64,000 nt of DNA. It comes from NAK82 sp036172345. Its GTDB lineage: Bacteria > Chloroflexota > Anaerolineae > 4572-78 > NAK82. Below, in pieces: positions 41,304 to 49,737 of the stretch. The stretch spans positions 1-64,000 of the forward strand of contig JASFBB010000180.1 in the NCBI GenBank assembly GCA_036172345.1, in the 5' to 3' direction. A program made the translations under genes and the position numbers. Numbering within the stretch: the first letter of the stretch is position 1; the number at the start of each line of letters is the position of its first letter. A model generated the notes under the pieces. It searched no databases. It was given only the letters and a program-made list of their open reading frames with translations, and was not told the DNA's origin.

Positions 41304-43061
41304 ATGATCGAGATCAAACATCCAGTACCGAGCGACATCGAAATTGCCCAAGCGGCTATCCTGCGGCCCATCAAGGAGGTGGCAGAGTCGATCGGCCTGA
41401 GCGAGGATGACCTGGATTACTACGGCAAGTATAAGGCCAAGATCCACCTGGACGTGCTTGAGAAGTTCAAGGATCGTCCTCAGGGGAAGTACATCGACGT
41501 GACAGCTATCACTCCGACGCCCTTGGGTGAGGGGAAGACGACCACCACGGTGGGCCTCAGTCAAGCGCTGGGTGCGCACCTGGGCAAGAACGTCATCACG
41601 TGCATCCGCCAGCCTTCGCAGGGCCCCACTTTTGGCATCAAGGGAGGCGCTGCGGGTGGCGGCTACAGCCAGATCGTCCCAATGGAAGATTTCAACTTGC
41701 ACTTAACCGGTGACATCCACGCGGTGGCAGCGGCAAACAATCTGTTGGCGGCGGCCATCGACGCGCGCATGCTGCACGAGCGCAACCTGGGCGAGCGCTT
41801 CAAGGAAGTCACAGGCCTTGATCCGTTGCGCATCAATCCCTATACCATCACCTGGAACCGAGTGGTGGACATTAACGACAGTGCGTTGCGCAAGATCGTG
41901 ATCGGCCTGGGCGCCCGCAACGATGGCGTGCCGCGCGAAGCGGGCTTCGACATCGCCGTTGCCAGTGAGGTGATGGCGATCCTGGCGCTCACCACGGGTC
42001 TGAAAGACCTGCGTCAACGGTTAGGGCGCATCGTAGTCGCCCAGAATGTGGCCGGTGAGCCGGTGACAGCAGAGCAGCTGGGCGTGGCGGGCGCTATGAC
42101 GGTGTTGTTGAAGGACGCCATCATGCCCAACCTGATGCAGACGCTGGAAGGCACGCCAGCGATGGTGCACGCGGGTCCTTTCGCCAACATCGCGCACGGC
42201 AATAGCAGCATCATCGCCGATCAGATCGCCGTCAAGCTGGCCGATTATGTGGTGACCGAGTCCGGGTTCGGTGCGGATGTCGGGATGGAGAAGTTCTTCA
42301 ACATCAAGTGTCGCTATTCGGGATTGATCCCCAATGCAGTGGTGCTTGTGGCCACCGTCCGCGCGCTCAAAATGCATGGTGGCGGTCCAAGGGTCATCCC
42401 CGGGCGGCCGCTCGATCCCGCTTACACGGAGGAGAATCTACCACTTCTGGAAAAGGGCTGCGCTAACCTTGTCAAGAACATTCAGATTGTCAAGCTGTTC
42501 GGCATCCCAGTGGTGGTGGCCATCAATCGTTTCAAGTACGACACCGAAGCCGAGCTGCAGCTGGTCAGGCGCATTGCTGAGGAGGCGGGCGCTTATGCCG
42601 CAGTGCCATCCGACCATTGGGCCAACGGCGGCGCTGGTGCTATCGAGCTGGCCGAGGCGGTCATCTCGGCATGCGACCGGCCGAATCACTTTGATTTTCT
42701 CTACCCGCTGGACTGGCCGATCAAGAAGAAGATCGAAACCATTGCCACCAAGGTGTACGGCGCGGATGGAGTGGATTACACACCGCTGGCCAACCAGCAG
42801 ATCGAGGCGTATGAAAAGGCGGGCTTCGGCAACCTGCCCATCTGCATGGCCAAGACCCACCTGAGCCTCAGCCACGACCCGAACCTGAAAGGCGTGCCGA
42901 CCGGCTTCACGCTGCCGGTGCGCGAGGTGCGTGCCAGCGTCGGGGCCGGATTCATTTATCCGTTGTGCGGTGAGATGCGCACGATGCCCGGCTTGCCCTC
43001 GCGTCCAGTTTTTATGCAGGTGGATTTGGCCGAGGATGGCCGCGTGGTGGGGCTGTTCTGA
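41304..43061 (+). CDS. fhs: Formate--tetrahydrofolate ligase
   Basis: 585-residue Fhs, making 10-formyl-THF from formate, ATP and THF. P-loop TPLGEGKTTTTVGLSQAL at about 72-88. Also present are IRQPSQGPTFGIKGGAAGGGYSQ, FNLHLTGDIHA and the C-terminal CGEMRTMPGLPSRP. The ATG at 41304 has AGGGAGAGG upstream; the longer frame is not family-like. Typical members are about 555-560 aa, so this one is slightly longer. It supports C1 assimilation, and perhaps the methyl branch of the reductive acetyl-CoA pathway, though no partner enzyme is nearby. Confidence 0.97.
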   Translation: MIEIKHPVPSDIEIAQAAILRPIKEVAESIGLSEDDLDYYGKYKAKIHLDVLEKFKDRPQGKYIDVTAITPTPLGEGKTTTTVGLSQALGAHLGKNVITCIRQPSQGPTFGIKGGAAGGGYSQIVPMEDFNLHLTGDIHAVAAANNLLAAAIDARMLHERNLGERFKEVTGLDPLRINPYTITWNRVVDINDSALRKIVIGLGARNDGVPREAGFDIAVASEVMAILALTTGLKDLRQRLGRIVVAQNVAGEPVTAEQLGVAGAMTVLLKDAIMPNLMQTLEGTPAMVHAGPFANIAHGNSSIIADQIAVKLADYVVTESGFGADVGMEKFFNIKCRYSGLIPNAVVLVATVRALKMHGGGPRVIPGRPLDPAYTEENLPLLEKGCANLVKNIQIVKLFGIPVVVAINRFKYDTEAELQLVRRIAEEAGAYAAVPSDHWANGGAGAIELAEAVISACDRPNHFDFLYPLDWPIKKKIETIATKVYGADGVDYTPLANQQIEAYEKAGFGNLPICMAKTHLSLSHDPNLKGVPTGFTLPVREVRASVGAGFIYPLCGEMRTMPGLPSRPVFMQVDLAEDGRVVGLF

Positions 43062-43098
43062 GCCCAACCGGGTGTGACATAAAACAGGGAAAGACGCA

Positions 43099-43160
43099 CT
43101 GCCGGGATGAGGAGGGGAATGGGAGACGTAAGATGTCTCACCCCCCTCAGATCCCGGCAG
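43099..43160. repeat. Long imperfect hairpin between fhs and mevalonate kinase
   Basis: CTGCCGGGAT (43099-43108) pairs perfectly with ATCCCGGCAG (43151-43160). Inside, GAGGAGGGG/CCCCCCTC and GAGAC/GTCTC add further pairs. No T-run follows, so attenuation or RNA processing is more likely than simple termination. Confidence 0.6.
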
Positions 43161-43179
43161 AAATTTCTAGGGGACTGTC

Positions 43180-44163
43180 ATGTGGGAAGGCAAGGCACCC
43201 GGTAAGGTGATCTTGCTGGGTGAGCACGCCGTGGTGTACGGGCGACCCGCCATTGCGGTGCCGGTGAGCGGGGTGGAGGCGCGCGTCACGGTAAGGCCCG
43301 GTGAGCGGGGCAGCGGCGTATGGCTCGAGTGTTGCGATCTGCCTGCCGCCGCGGAGGGCAAAGAAAGATCGCATTATCCCTTGCGCGAGGCTCCGGCTGG
43401 TGACCCGTTGCGCGTGGCGGTTCTTCTTGGGCTGACGCATATAGGAATTGCCCCATCTCTGGAGCCAGACTTGGTGATTACCATCTCCTCGACCATTCCC
43501 ATCGCGCGTGGTCTGGGCAGTGGTGCAGCGGTAACAACGGCGCTCCTGCGAGCGCTGGCGGCCTATTTCAATCACCCCCTTTCACTGGAAGAGACCTCGC
43601 ATCTGGTGTATGAGGTGGAAAAACTCTTCCACGGAACCCCCAGCGGCATTGACAACACGGTGATCGCCTATCAGCAGCCTGTCTATTTTGTGCGCGGTGA
43701 ACCTGTCGAGCTGTTGGAGGTGGGCAGGCCGTTTCATTTGGTGATTGCCGATACCGGTGTGGCCAGTGTAACGCGTCAGGTGGTTGGTGAAGTGCGTCAA
43801 CGCTGGCAGGTTGAGCGCACCCACTGTGAGACCTTGTTTGATGCCATTGGCGCGATTGTCCGTGTGGCCAGGGACTCGATCCTGAGGGGGGAGTGGCGTG
43901 CCCTTGGTCCATTGATGAACGAGAATCAGGCTTTGTTGGAGGAACTAGGTGTCTCGTCTCCGGCGTTAGATAGATTGCTGACAACTGCGCGTTCTGCGGG
44001 AGCACTGGGAGCTAAACTCTCCGGCGCCGGACGAGGTGGTTTTATAATCGCTCTGGTGGAAGAAGAGGGTATAGTGCCTGTGACCGAAGCACTGGAACGA
44101 GCTGGCGCCGCTCAGGTGTTGTCAACGTGTGTAACGTCTCCTTCCACGCCTGATCCCAGATGA
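43180..44163 (+). CDS. mvk: Mevalonate kinase
   Basis: 327-residue GHMP kinase. The N-terminal motif KAPGKVILLGEHAVVYG (5-21) is the mevalonate kinase signature. The ATP loop is STIPIARGLGSGAAVTTAL (about 104-122), with FHGTPSGIDNTVI (catalytic Asp) and KLSGAGRGG near the end. It phosphorylates mevalonate for isoprenoid synthesis. The mevalonate route is scattered in bacteria and known in Chloroflexota. No other pathway gene lies in the window. Confidence 0.93.
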   Translation: MWEGKAPGKVILLGEHAVVYGRPAIAVPVSGVEARVTVRPGERGSGVWLECCDLPAAAEGKERSHYPLREAPAGDPLRVAVLLGLTHIGIAPSLEPDLVITISSTIPIARGLGSGAAVTTALLRALAAYFNHPLSLEETSHLVYEVEKLFHGTPSGIDNTVIAYQQPVYFVRGEPVELLEVGRPFHLVIADTGVASVTRQVVGEVRQRWQVERTHCETLFDAIGAIVRVARDSILRGEWRALGPLMNENQALLEELGVSSPALDRLLTTARSAGALGAKLSGAGRGGFIIALVEEEGIVPVTEALERAGAAQVLSTCVTSPSTPDPR

Positions 44164-44251
44164 AAGGAACCCGAAGCAAGCGCACCTACTCACCTCTCAA
44201 CGGCACTTGGTGTGGACTCGAAGGGGGAGCTCGCACTTGGCGGTAGGATGG

Positions 44252-44662
44252 TTATTGTCTCAAAATTTGCTGGAGCTGTTGTGCTGCACGTGGGACAATG
44301 TGAAAAGCGATACCCGGCTTCGCTTCTTTCTCCAGCACGACCGCTAGGGCCACCTCGGGGTTGACCGGAAGCACGATGACGCTGCCCCGACAGCCTTCGA
44401 TCAGAAGCCGCTCGGCTGTGCCGTCGCTCAATCCCAGCCGTGCCAGGGTGCGTTCGGCCAGCGAGACCATGATGGAAGCCATCGCCGCCACCTGAGAGCT
44501 ATGGGCCATTTCATTGGCCAGGAATGGATCATCTTCGGGCGGGTAGGAGGCCACCACTAATCCCTCAATGCTGACCACCACTGCCGCACGCGCTCCATCC
44601 AGTGTGTTGCACAGCTGCGCCAACACGCGTTGCAGCCGGTCAACGCGGTACTCTAATGGCAT
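44252..44662 (-). CDS. Roadblock/LC7-domain protein
   Basis: 136-residue roadblock/LC7 fold protein. It shows LQRVLAQLCNTLDGARAAVVVSIEGLVVASYP (15-46), EMAHSSQVAAMASIMVSLAERTLARLGL and IVLPVNPEVALAVVLE. Such proteins are dimeric regulators of small GTPases (MglB-like) or of uncharacterised switches. No Ras-like GTPase gene is adjacent. The ATG at 44662 is two bases past the SDR stop, implying co-transcription. Confidence 0.85.
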   Translation of the reverse strand: MPLEYRVDRLQRVLAQLCNTLDGARAAVVVSIEGLVVASYPPEDDPFLANEMAHSSQVAAMASIMVSLAERTLARLGLSDGTAERLLIEGCRGSVIVLPVNPEVALAVVLEKEAKPGIAFHIVPRAAQQLQQILRQ

Positions 44663-44664
44663 GT

Positions 44665-45474
44665 TCAGCGCATCTCCTGACCACCGGTTACGTTGATCGC
44701 TTGGCCCGTCATGTAGCTTGCCGCATCGGATGCAAGGTATACCAGGATGTTGCATACATCATCATATGTACAGCCACGTCCTAAGGGCACTTGCTCGAGA
44801 TACTTACGACGCACCTCTTCCTCGCTGATGCCCCACTTTTTGGCATACTGGCTGTACAGCGACTCAACCCATAGAGGTGAGTCCAACAGATTGCCGGGAC
44901 AAATGGCGTTCACCCGCACACCATACTCGGCCATCTCCAATGCCAAGCTTTGCGTCAAACCGATGCCGCCAAATTTAGAAGCAGCATAGGCGGAATTCTT
45001 GTAGCTGCCCTTCTTGCCCGACTTGGAGTTGATCTGGATGATGATGCCGCTGCGTTGCTGTTTCATCACGCGGCAGGCATGCTTGGCGCACAGGAAGTAG
45101 CCGATGAGGTTCACTCGGATCACAGCCTCCCATTTCTCGGCCGGGAATTGGTCAATCTCCCCGGTGATCAAGATACCCGCGTTGGCGACAAAGATGTCCA
45201 AACGGCCGAACTCCTGCACCGTCCGATCCACCAGGGCAGCCACCTCATCCTCCTTGGTCACGTCGACGCGCATGGCGATGGCCCGCCGATTAGTGCGCCC
45301 TTCTTGTTGGTAATACGCATTGAGCTCAGCAGCTGTTCGCTCCGCGGTTTCTGTATTGATATCGGCAACCACCACATCACAACCTTCCCGTGCCAGGCGC
45401 TGACAAATCGCTTGGCCGAGTCCCTGACCACCTCCGGTCACCACCGCTACGCGATCCTCTAATGAGATATGCAT
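44665..45474 (-). CDS. SDR, sorbitol-6-phosphate 2-dehydrogenase-like
   Basis: 269-residue classical SDR. The NAD motif is TGGGQGLGQ (14-22), with VANAG, catalytic Ser in NSKSGKKGSY, and Tyr/Lys in YAASK. The stretch GNLLDSPLWVESLYSQYAKKWGISEEEVRRKY and the end ASYMTGQAINVTGGQEM match sorbitol-6-phosphate dehydrogenases (SrlD) closely, so a sugar-alcohol phosphate substrate is likely. Unlike srl loci there is no PTS gene nearby. Xylulokinase at 57.5 kb shows other pentose/polyol metabolism in the window. Confidence 0.85.
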   Translation of the reverse strand: MHISLEDRVAVVTGGGQGLGQAICQRLAREGCDVVVADINTETAERTAAELNAYYQQEGRTNRRAIAMRVDVTKEDEVAALVDRTVQEFGRLDIFVANAGILITGEIDQFPAEKWEAVIRVNLIGYFLCAKHACRVMKQQRSGIIIQINSKSGKKGSYKNSAYAASKFGGIGLTQSLALEMAEYGVRVNAICPGNLLDSPLWVESLYSQYAKKWGISEEEVRRKYLEQVPLGRGCTYDDVCNILVYLASDAASYMTGQAINVTGGQEMR

Positions 45475-45778
45475 ACTCCTTGCTCCTCCAGCTCGATCCT
45501 TGCGTCGATTGAGGGACTACGTTGCGTATCCCTCGGGGGTCTATGAAGTTTTTTCAGAAAAGGATATCCGCATCGGTATGGTCTGCGAACCTTGGCGCCT
45601 TTGTCTTGCGATGAGAACCTTTTCCCCGGTCGGTTCGCTGAGCACCATACATTACATTCTACATAACCTTCATGCGGGTGACAAGCTTTTTTTGTCTCTT
45701 TTGACGTAGGATGCCAAAACCCAGGTTGAACCCACGTGACTTGATGACACGTGGTGGATCGGGGGTGCTCTTCTCAGC
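45475..45778. other. Intergenic region between URO-D-like and SDR genes
   Basis: 304 bases between two minus-strand genes. A small inverted repeat CCACGTG/CACGTGG occurs near 45732-45754, just downstream of the URO-D-like stop. It might be an operator or a weak 3' hairpin. The plus-strand ORF here is not protein-like. Confidence 0.4.
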
Positions 45779-46960
45779 TCAGAGGGTGTGTTGTTCCAGT
45801 CTGTTGGCAATGGCATGGATGCGCTCCAATAAATTGTGACCCATCACCATGTCGACCACAGAAAGGATGATGGGCTGTCGTCCCACCACGGCGAGTAAGT
45901 GTTCCAAGTACTCGTATAGCGCGTACTCATCGGTGCGTTCCTCTAGAAGTGGGGAAGGGATGCCGCCCCAGATCATCGGTTTGCCCTGCCACGCGTTCCA
46001 TGCTTCGTCGAAGGTGCAGCTGCTCAAGGGGGTCGGCGAGAACGACTCGCATACGTCCAGGCCAGTATCTTTCAGCAACTTCAGCAGAGGTTTTACATCC
46101 CCATCGGTGTGACTCCCTACCTTTTTGCCCTGATGATGGAGCACATCGCAGTAACGCTGATAAGTCGGCAAGCAATATTTTCTGAACAAGGCAGGATTGG
46201 TCATCAAGCCATGCAAATTGTCGGGGAATTCTACGTAAAGGACAGGTAGCTCTGTCAGGTGATGCAGGATATCCATCAATCGTTCGTCCAGCAACTGAAG
46301 CAGGCGCTCGATTTGGGAGGGACTGTCATAGAGGGCATAGAAGAGCGGAACTTCACCCAGATACTCAAGCAACACCTGTTGAAAAGGGATGCGCGGCAAC
46401 AGAGGGATGACAAACCCAAGGCCCTCCAATCGGTGCTGTTCTTGCAAGATGGTCTCGTATATGGGCACATATTCCGCGTGTTCCCACATGTATTCCACTA
46501 CGCGGTAGTCTGCGTCTTCCTTGATGAAATGTTCCTCCAAGTAGGGTTCGGTGCCACTTTGCACGCCCGACTGGGATAAGCTGTGGCGCGTTTGCAACGA
46601 TCCCGCCGGCGTCCAATAATGGGTGATTGTTTCCCCTGCCTGATCCATCTTCACCCAGTCGTGGGAGCCGCAGATCAACTCAACCGATGGTTCATATGCA
46701 TGGAAGACCTCGTCACCATTGAATGTGACTGTCATCTCGACATGGCGCAGTCGCCAGCGGAAGGGCACCATGAAGCGCTGCCGTCCCACACCGAGAGCCC
46801 GGTGAATCTCCTCCAGCGACATATTGTGAAACTCAGGGGGTATAGTGCCCGCGCGTTGATGGCAGGCATACCATACATCCAGGCGGGATACAAATGGAAT
46901 GCGATCGGGAGTCTGTCCGTTCAAAACCTTTAGTATGCGTTCGGTTGTTGTGGCTGCCAT
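45779..46960 (-). CDS. Uroporphyrinogen-decarboxylase-like protein
   Basis: 393-residue URO-D superfamily protein. It shows ERILKVLNGQTPDRIPFVSRLD at the N-terminus, then YVEFPDNLHGLMTNPALFRKY and VGSHTDGDVKPLLKLLKDTGLD, and IWGGIPSPLLEE near the end. The His/Asp region looks like corrinoid methyltransferase relatives (MtaA/CmuA and uncharacterised UroD-like proteins) rather than true HemE. It may be a corrinoid-dependent methyltransferase; no corrinoid protein gene is adjacent, so the substrate remains open. Confidence 0.8.
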   Translation of the reverse strand: MAATTTERILKVLNGQTPDRIPFVSRLDVWYACHQRAGTIPPEFHNMSLEEIHRALGVGRQRFMVPFRWRLRHVEMTVTFNGDEVFHAYEPSVELICGSHDWVKMDQAGETITHYWTPAGSLQTRHSLSQSGVQSGTEPYLEEHFIKEDADYRVVEYMWEHAEYVPIYETILQEQHRLEGLGFVIPLLPRIPFQQVLLEYLGEVPLFYALYDSPSQIERLLQLLDERLMDILHHLTELPVLYVEFPDNLHGLMTNPALFRKYCLPTYQRYCDVLHHQGKKVGSHTDGDVKPLLKLLKDTGLDVCESFSPTPLSSCTFDEAWNAWQGKPMIWGGIPSPLLEERTDEYALYEYLEHLLAVVGRQPIILSVVDMVMGHNLLERIHAIANRLEQHTL

Positions 46961-47005
46961 CTCGTTGTCCTATCTTGCAAGAATCGAGACACCCTACGCG
47001 CCTGT

Positions 47006-47034
47006 TTGACAGATGCATCGTTTCGTATTAAAAT
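47006..47034 (+). promoter_or_regulatory. Promoter of the tRNA-Pro pair
   Basis: Perfect TTGACA, 17 bases, TAAAAT; the -10 ends 37 bases before the first tRNA. Confidence 0.7.
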
Positions 47035-47071
47035 GAAAAATGCTTCGGGAGGCAAAGCACCGAGAGTATCA

Positions 47072-47146
47072 CGGGAAGTGGCGCAGTTCGGTCAGCGCGC
47101 ACGGTTCGGGACCGTGAGGTCGCCAGTTCAAATCTGGCCTTCCCGA
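47072..47146 (+). tRNA. tRNA-Pro (anticodon CGG)
   Basis: Complete cloverleaf: acceptor CGGGAAG/CTTCCCG with discriminator A, D-arm, anticodon stem CACGG/CCGTG around TTCGGGA (anticodon CGG), and T-loop TTCAAAT. The C1-G72 pair is typical of proline tRNAs. CCA is not encoded. Confidence 0.95.
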
Positions 47147-47152
47147 CAGCGT

Positions 47153-47226
47153 CGGGGCGTGGCGCAGTTTGGTAGCGTGCTTGAATGGGGTTCAAGAGGT
47201 CCGCGGTTCAAATCCGCGCGCCCCGA
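47153..47226 (+). tRNA. tRNA-Pro (anticodon GGG)
   Basis: Acceptor CGGGGCG/CGCCCCG, discriminator A, anticodon stem CTTGA/TCAAG around ATGGGGT (anticodon GGG), T-arm CGCGG-TTCAAAT-CCGCG. Six bases after the first proline tRNA, so the two share a transcript. Confidence 0.95.
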
Positions 47227-47238
47227 CTAAAAAATGGC

Positions 47239-47263
47239 CCGCCCAGAGAATCTCTCTGGGCGG
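47239..47263. terminator. Bidirectional terminator
   Basis: CCGCCCAGAGA (47239-47249) and TCTCTGGGCGG (47253-47263) form a perfect 11-bp stem with a 3-base loop. On the minus strand GCCATTTTTT follows, ending the DksA-like gene. On the plus strand TTCTTAT follows, ending the tRNA transcript. Confidence 0.8.
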
Positions 47264-47287
47264 TTCTTATGTGAGTTAAAAACAGAG

Positions 47288-47665
47288 TCACAGGAGATGA
47301 TTCTCTTCTGGAGCGGGAGCAGGGCGCGGCTGACGTTCTAGAATTGTCTTGCACCGAATGCACAGGGTCGCTTCTGGCAATGCTTCCAGGCGCGCCGGAT
47401 CGATCGGTTCCCCGCAGCGTTCGCAGATACCGTAGCTGCCTTCTTGCGCGTGACGAAGAGCGTAATCGATCGCTTCTAAGCGATGCTCCATCGTGCTGAT
47501 GAGTGCAATGACCTTTTCGCGTTCTACCAAATCCGGGTCGCCTTCATCAGCATCCGGGTCCACCTCTGTCTTGAGAGTAGCGCGCAATCTCTCAATCTCG
47601 GCCAGAAGATGTTCTTTCTCCTGTTGGAGCTTTTCGATATTCCCTGACTTCTTCACTGCAACCAT
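47288..47665 (-). CDS. DksA/TraR C4-type zinc-finger protein
   Basis: 125 residues. A coiled-coil (about 8-75, LQQEKEHLLAEIERLRATL) precedes a C4 zinc finger with Cys81/Cys84 (CERC) and Cys102/Cys105 (CIRC). The family modulates RNA polymerase through its secondary channel. The coiled-coil tip carries several Asp residues (EVDPDADEGDPD), as in DksA-like factors. The ATG at 47665 is preferred over the upstream frame to 47770, which is unlike the family. Confidence 0.88.
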   Translation of the reverse strand: MVAVKKSGNIEKLQQEKEHLLAEIERLRATLKTEVDPDADEGDPDLVEREKVIALISTMEHRLEAIDYALRHAQEGSYGICERCGEPIDPARLEALPEATLCIRCKTILERQPRPAPAPEENHLL

Positions 47666-47770
47666 ATCGCTACCCTTCTTCCTCGAAGCCTGCAATGCAG
47701 GATAAGAGCGCCAGACATCGGCATTGATGCTTTCCCAGAACGAAACGACTAGAGTGATCGCCCTTCTCAC

Positions 47771-48065
47771 TGAGGATTAAGAATTGGTATAGCAAATCTA
47801 TATACCACACTTTGAGCAAGATGTCAATCTGGGGTCTGGAAGGAGCGTCTCTTTCCCGGTGGGGGGTCAAATCTACGTGGGGTTGATTTGTTTGTCAACT
47901 CTGGATTCGTCAGGAGGCTTTTCCAAGTCCCCCTCTCAGCTGAGCGCGCATCGTGGCGGCAATTTCGATTGCTGCCAGAGGCGTGTTATAATGGCGTGGT
48001 TATAAGATGAGCTCATCGCAACCTGCAGGAGCAAACCGCGCAGAGCAGGAGACAATTAGGAGCAG
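47771..48065. other. Divergent intergenic region upstream of molybdoenzyme operon
   Basis: About 295 bases. It holds the -10 region of the molybdoenzyme operon; no other recognisable feature. A purine-type operator was not identified. Confidence 0.5.
47964..47992 (+). promoter_or_regulatory. Promoter of molybdenum hydroxylase operon
   Basis: TATAAT at 47987-47992 with a weak TTCGAT 17 bases upstream, about 75 bases before the ATG at 48066. Confidence 0.5.
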
Positions 48066-48890
48066 ATGAGGATGCGCGTGAGAGAATATCACCGTCCTCG
48101 CACGGTAGAAGAAGCGCTGGGATTATTACAAAGCGAAGACGCTGTGCCACTGGCAGGTGGCCAACAGCTGTTGGCAAAACAGTGGCACGGAGCGAAAGCT
48201 GTGGTGGACTTGCAGGCGTTGGGATTGGATCGTATCGAAACGAGGGGGGAACAACTGAAAATTGGGGCGATGGTGCGCCTGCAGCAGCTGGTGGATACGC
48301 CTCACGGATGCACGTTTCTGGCTGAAGCCGCGCACCGCGATGGACCGCTCACATATCGCAATGCTGCGACCGTAGGTGGCACGATCGTGACCCATGATCC
48401 CCTCTCTTGCTTGTTGCTCAGCTTGCTGGTGCTCGATGCGGAGGTAGAGGTACAGCGCACCGATGGCGCCAGCGTAGTTGCGTTAGACAAGTTATTGGTC
48501 GACCCTGCTCGCTGGTTGCCACGCAATTTGGTCACTGCAGTGACGGTGACACCACGGACGGTGGGCACTGCGATGGCCATTGTAGCGCGTACCCCGCGCG
48601 ATCGGCCGCTCGTTGCAGTCACGGCGCAAGTGACGCGACAGGGGGAACGTTGTGGGGAGGTGCGTGTTGCCTGGGGCGGTGTGGCGCCGTATCCATTACG
48701 GGCATACACGGTGGAACAAGCACTCTCCAGTCAAACCTTGGACGATGCTAGGATCGAGGCGGCGGTGGCTCAGGCAACAGCCGAGCTGCTGCTGTCTAGC
48801 GACTTCCGCGGCAGCGCTGAGTATCGGCGCGCTATGCTCAGTGTGCTGACGCGGCGTGCTCTATGGGAGGCGTGGTCAAAGGCAGCGTGA
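48066..48890 (+). CDS. FAD-binding subunit of a xanthine-dehydrogenase-type enzyme
   Basis: 274-residue FAD_binding_5/CO_deh_flav_C protein (CoxM/XdhB type). The FAD pyrophosphate loop appears as AGGQQLLAKQW (about 31-41). The second loop is YRNAATVGGTIVTHDPLSCLL (about 98-118), with C-terminal domain features later. It passes electrons from the Fe-S clusters to its acceptor. GGAG lies just before the ATG. The partner Fe-S/Mo subunit is two genes downstream, separated by a DUF429 gene. Confidence 0.88.
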   Translation: MRMRVREYHRPRTVEEALGLLQSEDAVPLAGGQQLLAKQWHGAKAVVDLQALGLDRIETRGEQLKIGAMVRLQQLVDTPHGCTFLAEAAHRDGPLTYRNAATVGGTIVTHDPLSCLLLSLLVLDAEVEVQRTDGASVVALDKLLVDPARWLPRNLVTAVTVTPRTVGTAMAIVARTPRDRPLVAVTAQVTRQGERCGEVRVAWGGVAPYPLRAYTVEQALSSQTLDDARIEAAVAQATAELLLSSDFRGSAEYRRAMLSVLTRRALWEAWSKAA

Positions 48891-49708
48891 ATCTCCCGAT
48901 GCGTACGCGGGTGTACGGGGTTGACTTCAGCGGTGCGCGTCAGGCGGGTCGCAAGATATGGGTCACCCAAGCAAGCATCCACAAAGACACCCTGTCCGTC
49001 GAGCGATGTGCATCCGCAGCCGCTCTGCTAGGGGTAGCTCCGGAACGCGGGATGTGTCTGGGAGCATTATGCACATTGATCGCACGGGAGCAGGAAGCGA
49101 TCTTCGGGATGGATTTTCCCTTCGGTGTGCCGGCGCAGCTCATTGAAGCAGCCAGCTGGGAGGAATTCGTGCGCCGCTTCCCCGAGCGGTATGCGACGCC
49201 GCAACATTTTCGATCCGCCTGCTATGCAGCAATGGGGGGACGCGAAATAAAGCGGTTGACCGATCGCGAGAATGGCACTCCATGGGCCAGCTACAATTTG
49301 CGATTGTACCGCCAGACGTTCTATGGCATCTCCGCTGTGTTGGCGCCACTGGTGACCCAAGAATCCGTCTCCGTGTTGCCAATGCAGAGCGCCCGAGCCG
49401 ATCGTGCATGGCTGATCGAGATCTGTCCCGCTGCGACACTTAAGCGTCACGGTTTGTATATGCCCTATAAGGGAAAGGAAGCACATCACCGTCGTGCACG
49501 TCGCGCTATCTTGGAAGCTGTTCGATACTTGGCAGCGCTGCGATCCATTGATGCCACTCTGCAGGACGTGATCATAGAGGAGAGGGACGGAAACGCCTTG
49601 GACAGCTTGGTGGCTGCTTGGGCAACCTGGCGTGCGCTACAACAGTCTGCCGAGTTAGAAGGAGCATCTCATCCTTTGTACACTCTTGAGGGGTACGTGT
49701 ATAGCTGA
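48887..49708 (+). CDS. DUF429 family protein (RNase H-like fold)
   Basis: 273 residues. The N-terminus YGVDFSGARQAGRKIWV and later FGMDFPFGVP, ENGTPWASYNLRLYRQT, IEICPAATLKRHG and RDGNALDSLVAAWA are DUF429 features, with Asp residues placed as in RNase H-like enzymes. Function is not established. I prefer the GTG at 48887, which overlaps the previous stop as GTGA and has AAAGG upstream; ATG at 48899 or 48863 are alternatives. It sits inside the molybdenum hydroxylase operon, 29 bases before the large subunit, an odd location. Confidence 0.8.
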   Translation: MNLPMRTRVYGVDFSGARQAGRKIWVTQASIHKDTLSVERCASAAALLGVAPERGMCLGALCTLIAREQEAIFGMDFPFGVPAQLIEAASWEEFVRRFPERYATPQHFRSACYAAMGGREIKRLTDRENGTPWASYNLRLYRQTFYGISAVLAPLVTQESVSVLPMQSARADRAWLIEICPAATLKRHGLYMPYKGKEAHHRRARRAILEAVRYLAALRSIDATLQDVIIEERDGNALDSLVAAWATWRALQQSAELEGASHPLYTLEGYVYS

Positions 49709-49737
49709 CCTTGTAATGTGCTATGGAGAAAGTCCTT

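Noticed and set aside
45500..45709. 69-codon plus-strand ORF in the intergenic region
   Set aside because: No Shine-Dalgarno, no family features, and no conserved composition.
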